A DNA stretch of 64,000 nucleotides, taken from NCBI RefSeq assembly GCF_000716335.1, contig NZ_KL591008.1:117090-181089 (forward strand), written 5' to 3'. The translations under genes were made by a program, and so were the position numbers. Under the pieces are notes generated by a model. The model had not been told where the DNA came from. It did no database searches and saw nothing but the letters and a program-made list of their open reading frames with translations. This DNA comes from Streptomyces sp. NRRL S-118 (GTDB lineage: Bacteria > Actinomycetota > Actinomycetes > Streptomycetales > Streptomycetaceae). This document shows, in pieces, positions 34,588 through 45,200 of this stretch. The first letter of the stretch is position 1, and each line of letters begins with the position of its first letter.

Positions 34588-35769
34588 ATGACGGCTCGAC
34601 CCGCCAATGCGCACCAGGCGCGGCTGCTGCGGCTGCTGCGCGACGGCGGACCCAACTCCCGCGCCCAGCTGGGCGACCAGGTCGACCTCTCGCGCTCCAA
34701 GCTCGCCGTCGAGGTCGACCGTCTCCTGGAGACCGGCCTGGTGGTGGCGGACGGCCTGGCCGCCTCGCGCGGCGGGCGCCGCTCGCACAACATCCGTCTC
34801 GCGCCCGCCCTGCGCTTCCTCGGTGTCGACATCGGCGCCACCTCGGTCGACGTGGCGGTCACCAACGCGGAGCTGGAGGTCCTCGGCCACCTCAACCAAC
34901 CCATGGACGTGCGCGAGGGCCCGGTCGCGGTCTTCGAACAGGTCCTCGCCATGGCCGCCAAGCTCAAGGCGTCCGGCCTCGCCGAAGCTTTCGACGGCGC
35001 GGGGATCGGCGTACCGGGACCGGTCCGCTTCCCCGAGGGCGTACCGGTCGCGCCGCCGATCATGCCCGGCTGGGACGGCTTTCCGGTGCGCGAGGCGCTC
35101 AGCCAGGAACTCGGCTGCCCGGTCATGGTGGACAACGACGTGAACCTGATGGCGATGGGGGAGCAGCACGCGGGTGTCGCCCGCTCGGTCGGCGACTTCC
35201 TCTGCGTCAAGATCGGTACCGGCATCGGCTGCGGCATCGTCGTCGGTGGCGAGGTCTACCGCGGTACCACCGGCAGCGCCGGCGACATCGGGCACATCCA
35301 GGTCGAGCCGGACGGCCGCGCCTGCGCGTGCGGCAACCGGGGCTGCCTGGAGGCTCACTTCAGCGGCGCCGCGCTCGCCCGCGACGCCGAGGACGCGGCG
35401 CGCGCCGGCCGGTCCGAGGAACTCGCCCGCCGCCTGGAGGGCGCGGGGCGCCTCACCGCCGTGGACGTCGCCGCGGGAGCGGCGGCCGGCGACGCGACGT
35501 CCCTCGCGCTGATCCGGGAGGGCGGCAACCGGGTCGGCCAGGTCATCGCCGGGCTCGTCAGCTTCTTCAACCCGGGCATGGTGGTGATCGGCGGTGGCGT
35601 CACCGGCCTCGGACACAACCTGCTCGCCAGCGTCCGCACCCAGGTCTACCGCACGTCACTTCCCCTGGCGACGGGCAACCTGCCCATCGTGCTGGGGGAG
35701 CTGGGCGCGGCCGCCGGAGTCATCGGCGCCGCCCGGCTCATCAGCGACCACCTGTTCTCCCCGGCCTGA
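34588..35769 (+). CDS. ROK-family transcriptional regulator
   Basis: 393 residues. N-terminal winged HTH (NAHQARLLRLLRDGGPNSRA, LGDQVDLSRSKLAVEVDRLL), then the ROK sugar-kinase-like fold: VDIGATSVDVAVTNAELEVL (phosphate loop), DNDVNLMAMGEQH, TGSAGDIGHIQVEPDGRACA and the zinc cysteines CACGNRGCLEAH. ROK regulators bind sugars or sugar phosphates. It precedes a sugar ABC transporter on the same strand, which it probably controls. ATG at 34588 is used; GTG at 34579 is possible. Confidence 0.92.
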   Translation: MTARPANAHQARLLRLLRDGGPNSRAQLGDQVDLSRSKLAVEVDRLLETGLVVADGLAASRGGRRSHNIRLAPALRFLGVDIGATSVDVAVTNAELEVLGHLNQPMDVREGPVAVFEQVLAMAAKLKASGLAEAFDGAGIGVPGPVRFPEGVPVAPPIMPGWDGFPVREALSQELGCPVMVDNDVNLMAMGEQHAGVARSVGDFLCVKIGTGIGCGIVVGGEVYRGTTGSAGDIGHIQVEPDGRACACGNRGCLEAHFSGAALARDAEDAARAGRSEELARRLEGAGRLTAVDVAAGAAAGDATSLALIREGGNRVGQVIAGLVSFFNPGMVVIGGGVTGLGHNLLASVRTQVYRTSLPLATGNLPIVLGELGAAAGVIGAARLISDHLFSPA

Positions 35770-36138
35770 GGCCGACCGTCCCGGGACCGGGACCGCACCA
35801 CCCCCAAGCGCCACCGCACCACAGCCGCGCATCACCGCACCGCCCCCGTACCGCCGTCCAGCGCACCGCCGTCCAGTTGTACCGCCGTTCTCCGCGCAGC
35901 CGTTCAGCCCGTCCAGCCGTACCCGCCCTCGTACCACCGGCACCTACGACCGCACCGGCGCCCCGCACCTCACCGGCCCAGCACGCACGGGACAGTCCCC
36001 CAGCCCGTCCCGCCCACCCGTACGCACGGCACAGCACCCGTACCACCCCCGCACGCCCGGGTGCGCGACGCACCCGTTCCTGGTCATCCGCCCTGTCCGC
36101 TCACCGGCACCGCACACCGCCCGCCGAGGGGATTCGTC
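35770..36138 (+). other. C-rich, G-poor untranslated gap between ROK and ABC genes
   Basis: 369 bp without a gene. The top strand is strikingly C-rich with spaced CACCGC, GTACCACC and CCGTCCAG pieces and few G-runs, for example around 35800-35930. No operator copy or hairpin terminator is found, so the ABC genes may be read from the ROK promoter. Such C-rich RNA can act as a Rho-binding (rut) site, so reading-through may be regulated. This is inference. Confidence 0.45.
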
Positions 36139-37665
36139 ATGGCAACACCAGAACCACCGCTGCTCACCATGTCCGGGATCACCAAGTCGTTCCCCGGTGT
36201 CCGGGCCCTCGACGGCGTCGACCTCGAAGTGAGGTCCGGCGAGGTCCACTGCCTGCTCGGGCAGAACGGGGCCGGGAAGTCCACCCTCATCAAGGTCCTC
36301 GCCGGGGCCCACCAGCCCGACGAGGGCGAGATCATCTGGTGCGGCGCACCCGTCACCCTCAGGTCGCCGATCGCCGCCATGCGGCTCGGCATCGCCACCA
36401 TCTACCAGGAACTCGACCTGGTGGACGGCCTGTCGGTCGCCGAGAACGTCTTCCTCGGGCACGAGCCGACCACCGCCGGCTTCGTGGTGCGCGGCGGACG
36501 CGCCCGCGCCGCCACCGCCGGACTGCTGCGCCGACTCGGCCACGCGGAGATCGACCCGGGCCGGCCCGTGGCCGACCTGTCCGCGGCCCAGCGGCAGATC
36601 GTCTCCATGGCCCGTGCGCTCTCGCACGACGTCCGGCTCATCGTGATGGACGAACCGTCCGCCGCGCTCGACCCCGACGAGACGGCCAACCTCTTCCGCA
36701 TCGTCGCCGACCTGACGGCAGCCGGGGTCGCCGTCGTGTACATCTCCCACCGGCTGGAGGAGATCCGGCGCATCGGCCACCGCGTCACGGTCCTGAAGGA
36801 CGGGCGGGCCGTCGCCGGCGGACTGCCGGCGGCGGCCACCCCGACCCGGGACATCGTTGCCATGATGACCGGCCGGAACGTCGAGTACGTCTTCCCCGCG
36901 CCCCGCCCCGCCGCCGGCGCACCCGCCGCCCGGTCCGTCCTGGCGGTCGAAGGGCTGGCCCGGGACGGCGAGTTCGCACCCCTCGACCTCGAACTCCGGC
37001 CCGGCGAGATCGTCGGCCTGGCCGGCCTCGTCGGCTCCGGGCGCTCCGAGATCCTGGAGACCGTCTACGGCGCCCGCCGCCCCACCGCCGGGCGCGTACT
37101 CGTCGACGGCCGGCCCCTGCGGCCCGGAAGCGTGCGTGCCGCCGTCCGCGCGGGGATCGGCCTCGCGCCCGAGGAGCGCAAGGCCCAGGGCCTGCTGATG
37201 CTCGAATCGGTCACCCGGAACGTCTCCGTGTCGTCCCTCGCCCGCTTCTCGCGCGCCGGCTGGCTCGACCGGACCGCCGAGCGCGGCGCGGCGTGCCGCG
37301 CCACCCGCGAGCTGTCGCTGCGCCCGGACGACCCCGACGTCCGGATCCGTACGCTCTCCGGCGGCAACCAGCAGAAGGTCGTCCTCGCCCGCTGGCTGCT
37401 GCGCGGCTGCCGCGTCCTGCTCCTCGACGAGCCCACCCGCGGGGTGGACGTCGGGGCACGCGCCGAGCTGTACGCCGTCATCCGGCGCCTCGCCGACGAC
37501 GGGCTCGCCGTCCTCCTCGTGTCCAGCGAGGTCCCCGAGGTGCTGGGCCTGGCCGACCGGGTGCTGGTGCTCCGGGAGGGGCGCGTCGTCCACACGGCGC
37601 CGGCCCGGGAGCTCGACGAACACCGCGTACTCGACCTCGTGATGGAAGGGAGCCCGACGCCATGA
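36139..37665 (+). CDS. Sugar ABC transporter, double ATP-binding protein (RbsA/XylG type)
   Basis: 508 residues with two ATPase cassettes, as in CUT2 monosaccharide importers. First cassette: GQNGAGKSTLIKVLAG (Walker A), a degenerate signature DLSAAQRQIVSMARAL, Walker B LIVMDEPSAAL. Second cassette: a shortened Walker A region GLVGSGRSEILE, signature LSGGNQQKVVLARWLL, Walker B VLLLDEPTRGVDVGA. This asymmetry is normal for the family. The stop overlaps the permease start (ATGA). Confidence 0.96.
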   Translation: MATPEPPLLTMSGITKSFPGVRALDGVDLEVRSGEVHCLLGQNGAGKSTLIKVLAGAHQPDEGEIIWCGAPVTLRSPIAAMRLGIATIYQELDLVDGLSVAENVFLGHEPTTAGFVVRGGRARAATAGLLRRLGHAEIDPGRPVADLSAAQRQIVSMARALSHDVRLIVMDEPSAALDPDETANLFRIVADLTAAGVAVVYISHRLEEIRRIGHRVTVLKDGRAVAGGLPAAATPTRDIVAMMTGRNVEYVFPAPRPAAGAPAARSVLAVEGLARDGEFAPLDLELRPGEIVGLAGLVGSGRSEILETVYGARRPTAGRVLVDGRPLRPGSVRAAVRAGIGLAPEERKAQGLLMLESVTRNVSVSSLARFSRAGWLDRTAERGAACRATRELSLRPDDPDVRIRTLSGGNQQKVVLARWLLRGCRVLLLDEPTRGVDVGARAELYAVIRRLADDGLAVLLVSSEVPEVLGLADRVLVLREGRVVHTAPARELDEHRVLDLVMEGSPTP

Positions 37666-38675
37666 CGCAGCCCGCGCCGGCCACGACCGCCGAACCACCC
37701 CTCGCCAAAGCCTCCGGGCGGCCGGGGGGCCCGCGGGCCGACGTCCGCAACCTGACCCTGCTCGGTGTTCTCGCCGTGCTGGTCGCGGTCGGCGGGATCA
37801 CCAGGCCGGACCAGTTCCTCGACACCTCCAACCTCCAGCTGATCCTCACCCAGGCATCGGTCATCGGTGTCGTCACCGTCGGCATGACCTTCGTCATCAC
37901 CAGCGGCGGCATCGACCTCTCGGTCGGGGCGATCGTGGCCCTCGCGTCCGTGTGGGCCACCACCGTCGCCACCCAGGAGTACGGCTTCGCCGGCATCCTC
38001 TTCACCGCGGTCGTCGTCGGACTGGGCTGCGGACTCGTGAACGGGCTGCTCATCGCCTACGGGGGGGTGGTGCCCTTCATCGCCACTCTGGCCATGCTGG
38101 CCTCGGCACGCGGTCTCGCCCTGCAGATCACCGACGGCAGGACGCAGATCGTCACCGTCCAGTCCGTTCTCGACCTCGGCGTCCCCGACTCCTACCTCCT
38201 CGGCATACCGCCGCTGGTGCTGGTCTTCGCCGCCGTCACCGTCGTCGGCTGGCTGCTGCTGAACCGGACCACCTTCGGACGGCGCACCGTCGCCGTCGGC
38301 GGCAACGCGGAGGCGGCCCGGCTCGCCGGCATCGACGTACGCCGTCAGCGGCTCCACCTCTACCTGCTGTCCGGGCTGTGCTGCGGCATCGCGGCCTTCC
38401 TGCTGATCGTCCTCGCGGGCTCCGGCCAGAACACCAACGGCAACCTGTACGAGCTCGACGCGATCGCCGCCGCCATCATCGGAGGCACCCTGCTGAGCGG
38501 GGGGCGCGGCACGATCGCCGGCTCCGTGCTCGGTGTCCTCGTCTTCACCACGATCACCAACATCTTCGCCCTGAACAACCTGCAGAGCGACGTCCAGCAG
38601 ATCGCCAAGGGCGCGATCATCGTCGCCGCCGTCCTGGTCCAGCGCCGTACCGCGCGCGACGCCGACGGGGCCTGA
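37662..38675 (+). CDS. Sugar ABC transporter permease (CUT2/RbsC type)
   Basis: 337 residues with about ten hydrophobic segments. Typical RbsC signs: VGMTFVITSGGIDLSVGAIV, PFIATLAMLASARGLA, GGNAEAARLAGIDVRRQRLH and AIAAAIIGGTLLSGGRGTIA. A single permease works as a homodimer with the double ATPase and the lipoprotein encoded next. ATGA overlap with the ATPase gene. Confidence 0.96.
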   Translation: MTQPAPATTAEPPLAKASGRPGGPRADVRNLTLLGVLAVLVAVGGITRPDQFLDTSNLQLILTQASVIGVVTVGMTFVITSGGIDLSVGAIVALASVWATTVATQEYGFAGILFTAVVVGLGCGLVNGLLIAYGGVVPFIATLAMLASARGLALQITDGRTQIVTVQSVLDLGVPDSYLLGIPPLVLVFAAVTVVGWLLLNRTTFGRRTVAVGGNAEAARLAGIDVRRQRLHLYLLSGLCCGIAAFLLIVLAGSGQNTNGNLYELDAIAAAIIGGTLLSGGRGTIAGSVLGVLVFTTITNIFALNNLQSDVQQIAKGAIIVAAVLVQRRTARDADGA

Positions 38676-38723
38676 CGCCCCGGCACCTCCGCACGACCGC
38701 CCAACGGAAAGGGTTCCACCGCC

Positions 38724-39761
38724 ATGCCGGAAACCAGCCGCAGAGGACTGCTGTTCGGCACCGCCGCCGTCTCCGCCGGCGCCCTGCTGTCCGCCTGCAC
38801 CAGCAACGAGCCGAAGAACGCCGCCCCGGCCGCCGGCAGCGCCCCGGCCGCCGACGACAAACCCGGCACGCCCGTCACCATCGGGTTCGCCGGTCCGCAG
38901 GCCGACCACGGATGGCTCAACGCGATCAACGTCAATGCCAAGGAGAGGGCGAAGGCGTACCCGGAGGTCACGCTCGAGATCACGGAGGGGTCGAACGACA
39001 CCGCCACCCAGATCGGCCAGATCCAGACGCTCATCAACAAGAAGGTCGACGTGCTGGTGATCCTGCCGGCCGACGGCAAGGCCCTCACCCAGGTCGGGCT
39101 CCAGGCCATGAAGGCCGGCATCCCGGTGATCAACCTCGACCGGGTCTTCGCCTCCCCGCAGGCCTACCGCTGCTGGATCGGCGGCGACAACTACGGCATG
39201 GGCCTCAACGCCGGGCGCTGGATCGGCGAACAGCTCAAGGGCAAGCCGGACGCCAAGGTCGTCGAACTCGCAGGGATGGACAACCTGGAGCTGACCAGGC
39301 AGCGCACCCAGGGCTTCGACGACGCGCTGAAGAACTACCCGAACATCCGGAAGGTGGCGCGGCAGGCAGCCGAGTTCACCGTCGAGTCCGGCCAGGCCAG
39401 GATGGCGCAGCTCCTGCAGGCCCAGCAGCAGTTCGACGCGCTGTGGAACCACGACGACGACCAGGGTGTGGGCGCGCTGCGGGCCATCCAGCAGGCGGGC
39501 CGCGACGACTTCCTCATGGTCGGCGGTGCGGGCGCCAAGTCGGCGATGGACGCCATCAAGGCCGACAACGGCGTGCTCAAGGCGACGGTGCTCTACCCGC
39601 CGACCATGGCCGCGTCCGCCATCGACCTGGCCCGGGCGCTGGGCCGGAAGAAGGGCATCGTCGGCATGTCCGAGCTGGAGATCCCCGCCTCGATCACCCT
39701 GTACTCGGCAGTGGTCACCAAGGAGAACGTCGACGAGTACCTGCCCACGGGCTTCAGCTGA
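38724..39761 (+). CDS. Sugar ABC transporter substrate-binding lipoprotein
   Basis: 345 residues. The N-terminus SRRGLLFGTAAVSAGALLSAC combines a twin-arginine motif with a lipobox (LSAC), so it is probably exported folded and lipid-anchored. The rest is a type-1 periplasmic-binding fold (PVTIGFAGPQADHGWLNAIN, VDVLVILPADGKALTQVG, GIPVINLDRVFASP), as in ribose/xylose/inositol binding proteins. The sugar cannot be read from sequence. It completes the ABC unit started at 36139. Confidence 0.95.
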   Translation: MPETSRRGLLFGTAAVSAGALLSACTSNEPKNAAPAAGSAPAADDKPGTPVTIGFAGPQADHGWLNAINVNAKERAKAYPEVTLEITEGSNDTATQIGQIQTLINKKVDVLVILPADGKALTQVGLQAMKAGIPVINLDRVFASPQAYRCWIGGDNYGMGLNAGRWIGEQLKGKPDAKVVELAGMDNLELTRQRTQGFDDALKNYPNIRKVARQAAEFTVESGQARMAQLLQAQQQFDALWNHDDDQGVGALRAIQQAGRDDFLMVGGAGAKSAMDAIKADNGVLKATVLYPPTMAASAIDLARALGRKKGIVGMSELEIPASITLYSAVVTKENVDEYLPTGFS

Positions 39762-39808
39762 CCCTGGTCCGCCCGTCCCCACCGAGCAACCGACGAGGAG
39801 GAACCCGT

Positions 39809-41020
39809 ATGGCGCAGGCGCAGGAGAGGCCGACGGAGCGTCAGGAGACGCTGCCGGGACTGGGGATCGGCATGGTCGGGTACGCCTTCATGGGCGCCGC
39901 CCACTCGCAGGGGTGGCGCACCGTGGGCCGGGTCTTCGACCTGCCGGTGCGGCCCCGGCTCGCGGCGGTCTGCGGGCGTGACCCGGCCGCCGTACGGGCC
40001 GCCGCGGCCCGGCACGGCTGGGCCGCCGCCGAGACCGACTGGCGGGAACTCGTCGCGCGGGACGACGTACAGCTCGTCGACATCTGCACCCCCGGCGACA
40101 GCCATGCCGAGATCGCGATCGCCGCGCTGGAGGCGGGCAAGCACGTGCTGTGCGAGAAGCCCCTGGCGAACACGGTCGCGGAGGCGGAGGCCATGGCGGC
40201 GGCGGCCGCGCGGGCCCGTGCACGCGGTCAGGTGGCGATGGTCGGGTTCAACTACCGTCGCGTACCGGCCATGACGTACGCGCGGCGGCTGATCGCCGAA
40301 GGGCGGCTGGGCGTGCTGCGGCACGTGCGGGTGACGTACCTCCAGGACTGGCTGGTGGATCCCGCCTTCCCCCTGACCTGGCGGTTGCAGCGGGCGCACG
40401 CCGGATCGGGCGCGCTCGGCGACCTGGGCGCGCACATCGTGGACCTCGCCCAGTACCTGGCGGGGGAGCGGCTGGTGGGTGTCTCGGCGCTCACCGAGAC
40501 CTTCGTACGGGAACGGCCCCTGGTCGCCGGCGTGTCCGCCGGGCTCTCCGCCCCGGGAGGCGCCGAGCGCGGCGCGGTCACGGTCGACGACGCGGCGGTG
40601 TTCACCGGACGGCTGGCCTCCGGGGCGCTGGCCACCTTCGAGGCCACCCGGGTGGCGGCGGGGCGCAAGAACGCCCTGCGCCTGGAGATCAACGGAGAGC
40701 GCGGTTCGCTCTCCTTCGACCTCGAGCGGCTGAACGAACTGTCGTTCCACGACCAGACCGAGCCCGCCCGGTCGGCCGGCTTCCGCCGGATCCTGGTCAC
40801 CGAGCAGGACCACCCGTACCTGGAGGCATGGTGGCCGCCGGGCCACGCTCTCGGCTACGAGCACACCTTCACGCACCAGGCGCGCGACCTGGTGCACGCC
40901 ATCGCCTCGGGCACCGAGCCGGCACCGTCCTTCGCGGACGGGCTCCAGGTGCAGCGGGTGCTGGCGGCCGTGGAGGAGAGCGCGGAGAAGAACGCCGTCT
41001 ACACCCCCGTCACCGTCTAG
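39809..41020 (+). CDS. Gfo/Idh/MocA-family sugar dehydrogenase
   Basis: 403 residues. Rossmann start GIGMVGYAFMGAAHSQGWR, then VDICTPGDSHAEIAIAALEA, the family signature GKHVLCEKPLANTVAEAE, and catalytic His in LGDLGAHIVDLAQYLAGE. These NAD(P)-dependent enzymes oxidise or reduce sugar carbons, including inositol and 3-keto sugars. Its place right after a sugar importer suggests it acts on the imported compound. ATG at 39809 after GAGGAGGAA; 47 bp after the binding-protein gene. Confidence 0.94.
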   Translation: MAQAQERPTERQETLPGLGIGMVGYAFMGAAHSQGWRTVGRVFDLPVRPRLAAVCGRDPAAVRAAAARHGWAAAETDWRELVARDDVQLVDICTPGDSHAEIAIAALEAGKHVLCEKPLANTVAEAEAMAAAAARARARGQVAMVGFNYRRVPAMTYARRLIAEGRLGVLRHVRVTYLQDWLVDPAFPLTWRLQRAHAGSGALGDLGAHIVDLAQYLAGERLVGVSALTETFVRERPLVAGVSAGLSAPGGAERGAVTVDDAAVFTGRLASGALATFEATRVAAGRKNALRLEINGERGSLSFDLERLNELSFHDQTEPARSAGFRRILVTEQDHPYLEAWWPPGHALGYEHTFTHQARDLVHAIASGTEPAPSFADGLQVQRVLAAVEESAEKNAVYTPVTV

Positions 41021-41032
41021 GAGGCCGCCGCC

Positions 41033-42037
41033 GTGCCACGTCCCTTCACCCTCTTCACCGGCCAGTGGGCCGACCTGCCCCTGGAGGAGGTCTGCCGGCT
41101 CGCCCGTGACTTCGGCTACGACGGGCTGGAACTCGCCTGCTGGGGCGACCACTTCGAGGTCGACAAGGCCCTCGCCGATCCGTCGTACCTCGACGGGCGG
41201 CGCGCCCTGCTCGACACGTACGGGCTGAAGTGCTGGGCGATCTCCAACCACCTGGTGGGCCAGGCCGTCTGCGACCACCCCATCGACGAGCGCCACCAGG
41301 CCATCGTGCCGCCCCGCGTCTGGGGAGACGGGGAGCCGGAGGGGGTCCGGCAGCGGGCGGCGCGCGAGCTCGCGGACACCGCGCGGGCGGCCGCGGCCTT
41401 CGGCGTACGGACCGTCATCGGGTTCACGGGCTCCTCCATCTGGCACCTGGTGGCGATGTTCCCGCCGGTCCCCGAGCGGATGATCGAGCGGGGGTACGAG
41501 GACTTCGCCGAGCGCTGGAACCCGGTCCTGGACGTGTTCGATGCGGAGGGCGTGCGCTTCGCCCACGAGGTGCACCCGAGCGAGATCGCGTACGACTACT
41601 GGACGACGCAGCGTGCCCTGGAGGCGGTGGACCGGCGCCCGGCCTTCGGGCTGAACTTCGACCCCAGCCACTTCGTGTGGCAGGACATCGACCCCGTCGG
41701 CTTCCTGTACGACTTCCGGGACCGGATCTACCACGTCGACTGCAAGGAGGCGCGGCGGCGCCTCGACGGACGCAACGGCCGGCTGGGCTCCCACCTGCCG
41801 TGGGGCGACCCGCGGCGGGGCTGGGACTTCGTGTCGGCCGGGCACGGCGAGGTGCCGTGGGAGGACGTGTTCCGGATGCTGCGGTCGATCGGCTACGACG
41901 GGCCGGTGTCGGTGGAGTGGGAGGACGCCGGCATGGACCGGCTGACGGGTGCTCCGGAAGCGCTTGCCACCCTCAAGCGGTACGACTTCGACCCGCCGTC
42001 CACGTCCTTCGACGCCGCCTTCGGGAGCGGCGACTAG
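41033..42037 (+). CDS. Sugar phosphate isomerase/epimerase-like TIM barrel
   Basis: 334 residues of the AP endonuclease 2/xylose-isomerase-like fold. Metal ligands are seen in [15 protein letters not shown] (Glu), [16 protein letters not shown] (Asp/His), IYHVDCKEA (His) and VSVEWED (Glu). Such proteins often follow Gfo/Idh dehydrogenases and isomerise or epimerise keto sugars or inosose. GTG at 41033, 12 bp after the dehydrogenase stop codon. It ends the ROK-ABC-dehydrogenase unit. Confidence 0.92.
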   Translation: MPRPFTLFTGQWADLPLEEVCRLARDFGYDGLELACWGDHFEVDKALADPSYLDGRRALLDTYGLKCWAISNHLVGQAVCDHPIDERHQAIVPPRVWGDGEPEGVRQRAARELADTARAAAAFGVRTVIGFTGSSIWHLVAMFPPVPERMIERGYEDFAERWNPVLDVFDAEGVRFAHEVHPSEIAYDYWTTQRALEAVDRRPAFGLNFDPSHFVWQDIDPVGFLYDFRDRIYHVDCKEARRRLDGRNGRLGSHLPWGDPRRGWDFVSAGHGEVPWEDVFRMLRSIGYDGPVSVEWEDAGMDRLTGAPEALATLKRYDFDPPSTSFDAAFGSGD

Positions 42038-42105
42038 AGCATCACTGCAGGTCAACGCCCGGTGGCCAGGCTGCTGCCGGGCCGGTCCGACCTGCCCGTG
42101 CGCCG

Positions 42106-42182
42106 CTTTGTCCTTCCTCAGGAAAAAGTTCAACCGAACTGCGGTGCAAGGGCTTTCGGCACGGAACCAACCCGGCTACGGT
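42106..42182 (+). promoter_or_regulatory. ROK operator and promoter box, copy 2
   Basis: CTTTGTCCT-TCCTC-AGGAAAAAG followed by T (42106-42129); the promoter-like GCTACGGTCCC begins at 42175, exactly as far from the repeat as GCTACGTTCCC in copy 1 at 34424. Arms are 9 bp with the same single mismatch position in both copies. It precedes the 1241-residue gene (start 42293) and so probably puts that gene under the same ROK regulator. Confidence 0.65.
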
Positions 42183-42292
42183 CCCTGAGGTGTACAGGAC
42201 AGACCAGCGTGACGGCGCACGCCGGTCCCCGGACATCCGGACATCCCGCCCCGTACGACCGGCTCACGGCCGGCCCCTTCCGGAGGACACTC

Positions 42293-45200
42293 GTGCACAG
42301 ACAACGGCTCCGAGGGCGCACCGCGCTCGCACTCCTCACCGGTGGCCTGCTCGCCATGACCTCGTTCACCCTGGGCGCCGGGCAGGGCGCCGCGGCCGCA
42401 CCCGCCGCACCAGCTTCCCCCGAGGCGGCGGCCGGCGCCACCGCCGAGGAGCAGTTCCAGCAGGTCACCCTCGCCAAGGGCGGCGAGGAGGTCGGCGAAC
42501 CGATGTCGCTGGCCGTACTGCCCGACCGCAGCGTGCTGCACACCTCCCGCAACGGCGAACTGCGCCGTACCGACGCGGCCGGGAACACCAAGGTCATCGG
42601 CACCGTTCCGGTCTACTCGCACGACGAGGAAGGTCTCCAGGGCATCGCCCTCGACCCGGCCTTCGAGCGGAACCGGGCCGTCTTCCTCTACTACGCGCCC
42701 CCGCTCGACACGCCGGCCGGAGACGCGCCGGGCGACGGCACGGCCGCCGACTTCGCACGGTACGAAGGCGTCAACCGGCTCTCCCGCTTCGTCCTCAAGG
42801 CCGACGGCACCCTCGACAACGCCAGCGAGAAGAAGGTCATCGACATCCCGGCCACGCGTGGCATCTGCTGCCACGTCGGCGGTGACATCGACTTCGACGC
42901 GCAGGGCAACCTCTACCTCTCCACGGGCGACGACTCCAATCCGTTCGCCTCCGACGGCTACACCCCGATCGACGACCGGCCCGGCCGCAACCCCGCCTAC
43001 GACGCACGGCGGACCTCGGGCAACACCAACGACCTGCGCGGCAAGATCCTGCGCATCAAGGTCGCCGACGACGGCTCGTACACGGTCCCCGACGGCAACC
43101 TCTTCGCACCCGGAACGGCGAAGACACGGCCCGAGATCTACGCGATGGGCTTCCGCAACCCCTTCCGCTTCAGCGTCGACAAGAAGACGGGTGTGCTGTA
43201 CGTCGGCGACTACGGGCCCGACGCGGGCACCGCCGACCCCCGGCGCGGCCCGGCCGGCCAGGTGGAGTTCGCCCGTGTCACCCAGCCGGGCAACTTCGGC
43301 TGGCCCTTCTGCACCGGCGACAACGAGCCCTACGTCGACTACGACTTCGCCACCAAGGTCTCCGGCGCCGCCTTCGACTGCGCGGCTCCCAGGAACGACT
43401 CGGCGCTCAACACCGGCCTGGCCGACCTGCCGCCCGCCGAGCCCGCGTGGATCCCGTACGACGGTGGCTCCGTGCCCGAGTTCGGCTCGGGCTCGGAGTC
43501 GCCGATGGGCGGACCCGTCTACCGCTACGACCCCGCGAACACCTCTCCCGTGAAGTTCCCCGAGGCGTACGACGGCGACTTCTTCGCAGGCGAGTTCGGA
43601 CGCCGCTGGATCAAGCGCATCGAGCACGGCGCCGACGGCGCCGTCCAGGCCATCAACCCGGTCCCGTGGACCGGCACCCAGGTGATGGACATGGCCTTCG
43701 GCCCCGACGGTGCGCTGTACGTCCTCGACTACGGCACCGCCTGGTTCGGCGGCGACGAGAACTCCGGTCTGTACCGCATCGAGAACGCCACCGGCGGCCG
43801 CTCCCCGGTCGCCGAGGCCTCCGCGAACAGGACCTCCGGGAAGGCGCCGCTGCGGGTCGCCTTCTCGTCGGCCGGCACCACGGACGCCGACGGCGACACC
43901 CTCACCTACAGCTGGGACTTCGGCGACGGCACCGCTCCCTCCACGGCCGCCCACCCGACGCACACCTACCGGAGGAACGGCACCTACACCGCCACCGTGA
44001 CCGCCGAGGACCCGACCGGGCGGACCGGCTCCGCCAGCGTCCACGTCGTCGTCGGCAACACCGCGCCCAAGGTGACGCTCGACCTGCCGAAGGACGGCGC
44101 GCTGTTCGGCTTCGGCGACGAGATCCCGTTCAAGGTGACCGTGACCGACCCGGAGGACGGCACGATCGACTGCGCCAAGGTCAAGGTCACGTACATTCTC
44201 GGCCACGACAGCCACGGCCACCCGGTCACCTCCGCCAACGGCTGCACCGGCACCATCAAGACGTCCGCCGACGGCGGCCACGACCCGAACGCCAACATCT
44301 TCGGCGTCCTCGACGCCGAGTACACGGACGGCGGAGGGGGTGGCCAGGCCGCACTGACCAGCCACGACCAGGCACAGCTCCAGCCCCGCCACCGGCAGGC
44401 CGAGCACTTCTCGTCCCAGTCCGGGATCCGTACGTACGACAAGGCCACCGCCAACGGCGGCAGGACCGTCGGCGACATCGACGACGGCGACTGGATCTCC
44501 TTCAGGCCCTACCACCTGACCGGCTCGACGAAGCTCACCGCCCGCATCTCGTCCGGTGGCGCGGGCGGCTTCCTGGAGGTGCGCACCGGCTCGGCGACCG
44601 GCACGCTCCTGGGATCGGCCCCGGTGCCGGTGACGGGCGGCTGGGAGACCTTCCAGGACGTGGACGTACCGCTGCGGTCCGTGCCCAGGCGGACCACCGA
44701 GCTGTTCCTGGTGTTCAAGGGCGGCAGCGGTGCCCTGTACGACGTCGACGACTTCGAGCTGTCCAGCACACCGGTGGACCGCACCGCCAAACGCGTACTG
44801 GTCTTCTCGAAGACGGCCGGTTACCGCCACGACTCCATCCCGGCGGGGATCGCCGCGCTCAAGGAGCTCGGCGCGTCGAGCAACATCACCGTCGACGCGA
44901 CCGAGGAGGCCCGCCAGTTCACCACCGGCAACCTCGCCCGGTACGACGCCGTCGTCTTCCTGTCCACCACCGGTGACGTCCTCGACGCGCAGCAGCAGAA
45001 GGCGTTCGAGAACTACGTCGCCACGGGCGGCGGATACGTCGGCGTCCACGCGGCCGCCGACACCGAGTACGACTGGGAGTTCTACGGCGGGCTGGTCGGC
45101 GCCCGCTTCGCCTCCCACCCGCACATCCAGCCCGCGACCGTGCGCGTCGAGGACCACGACCACCCGGCGACCGCGCACCTGCCGTCGGCCGGCTGGCAGC

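Noticed and set aside
34344..37661. Open frame running through the ROK and ABC ATPase genes into the permease
   Set aside because: Only its last part (37662-38675) is a real protein. The rest is Arg/Pro-rich out-of-frame reading of the ROK and ATPase genes.
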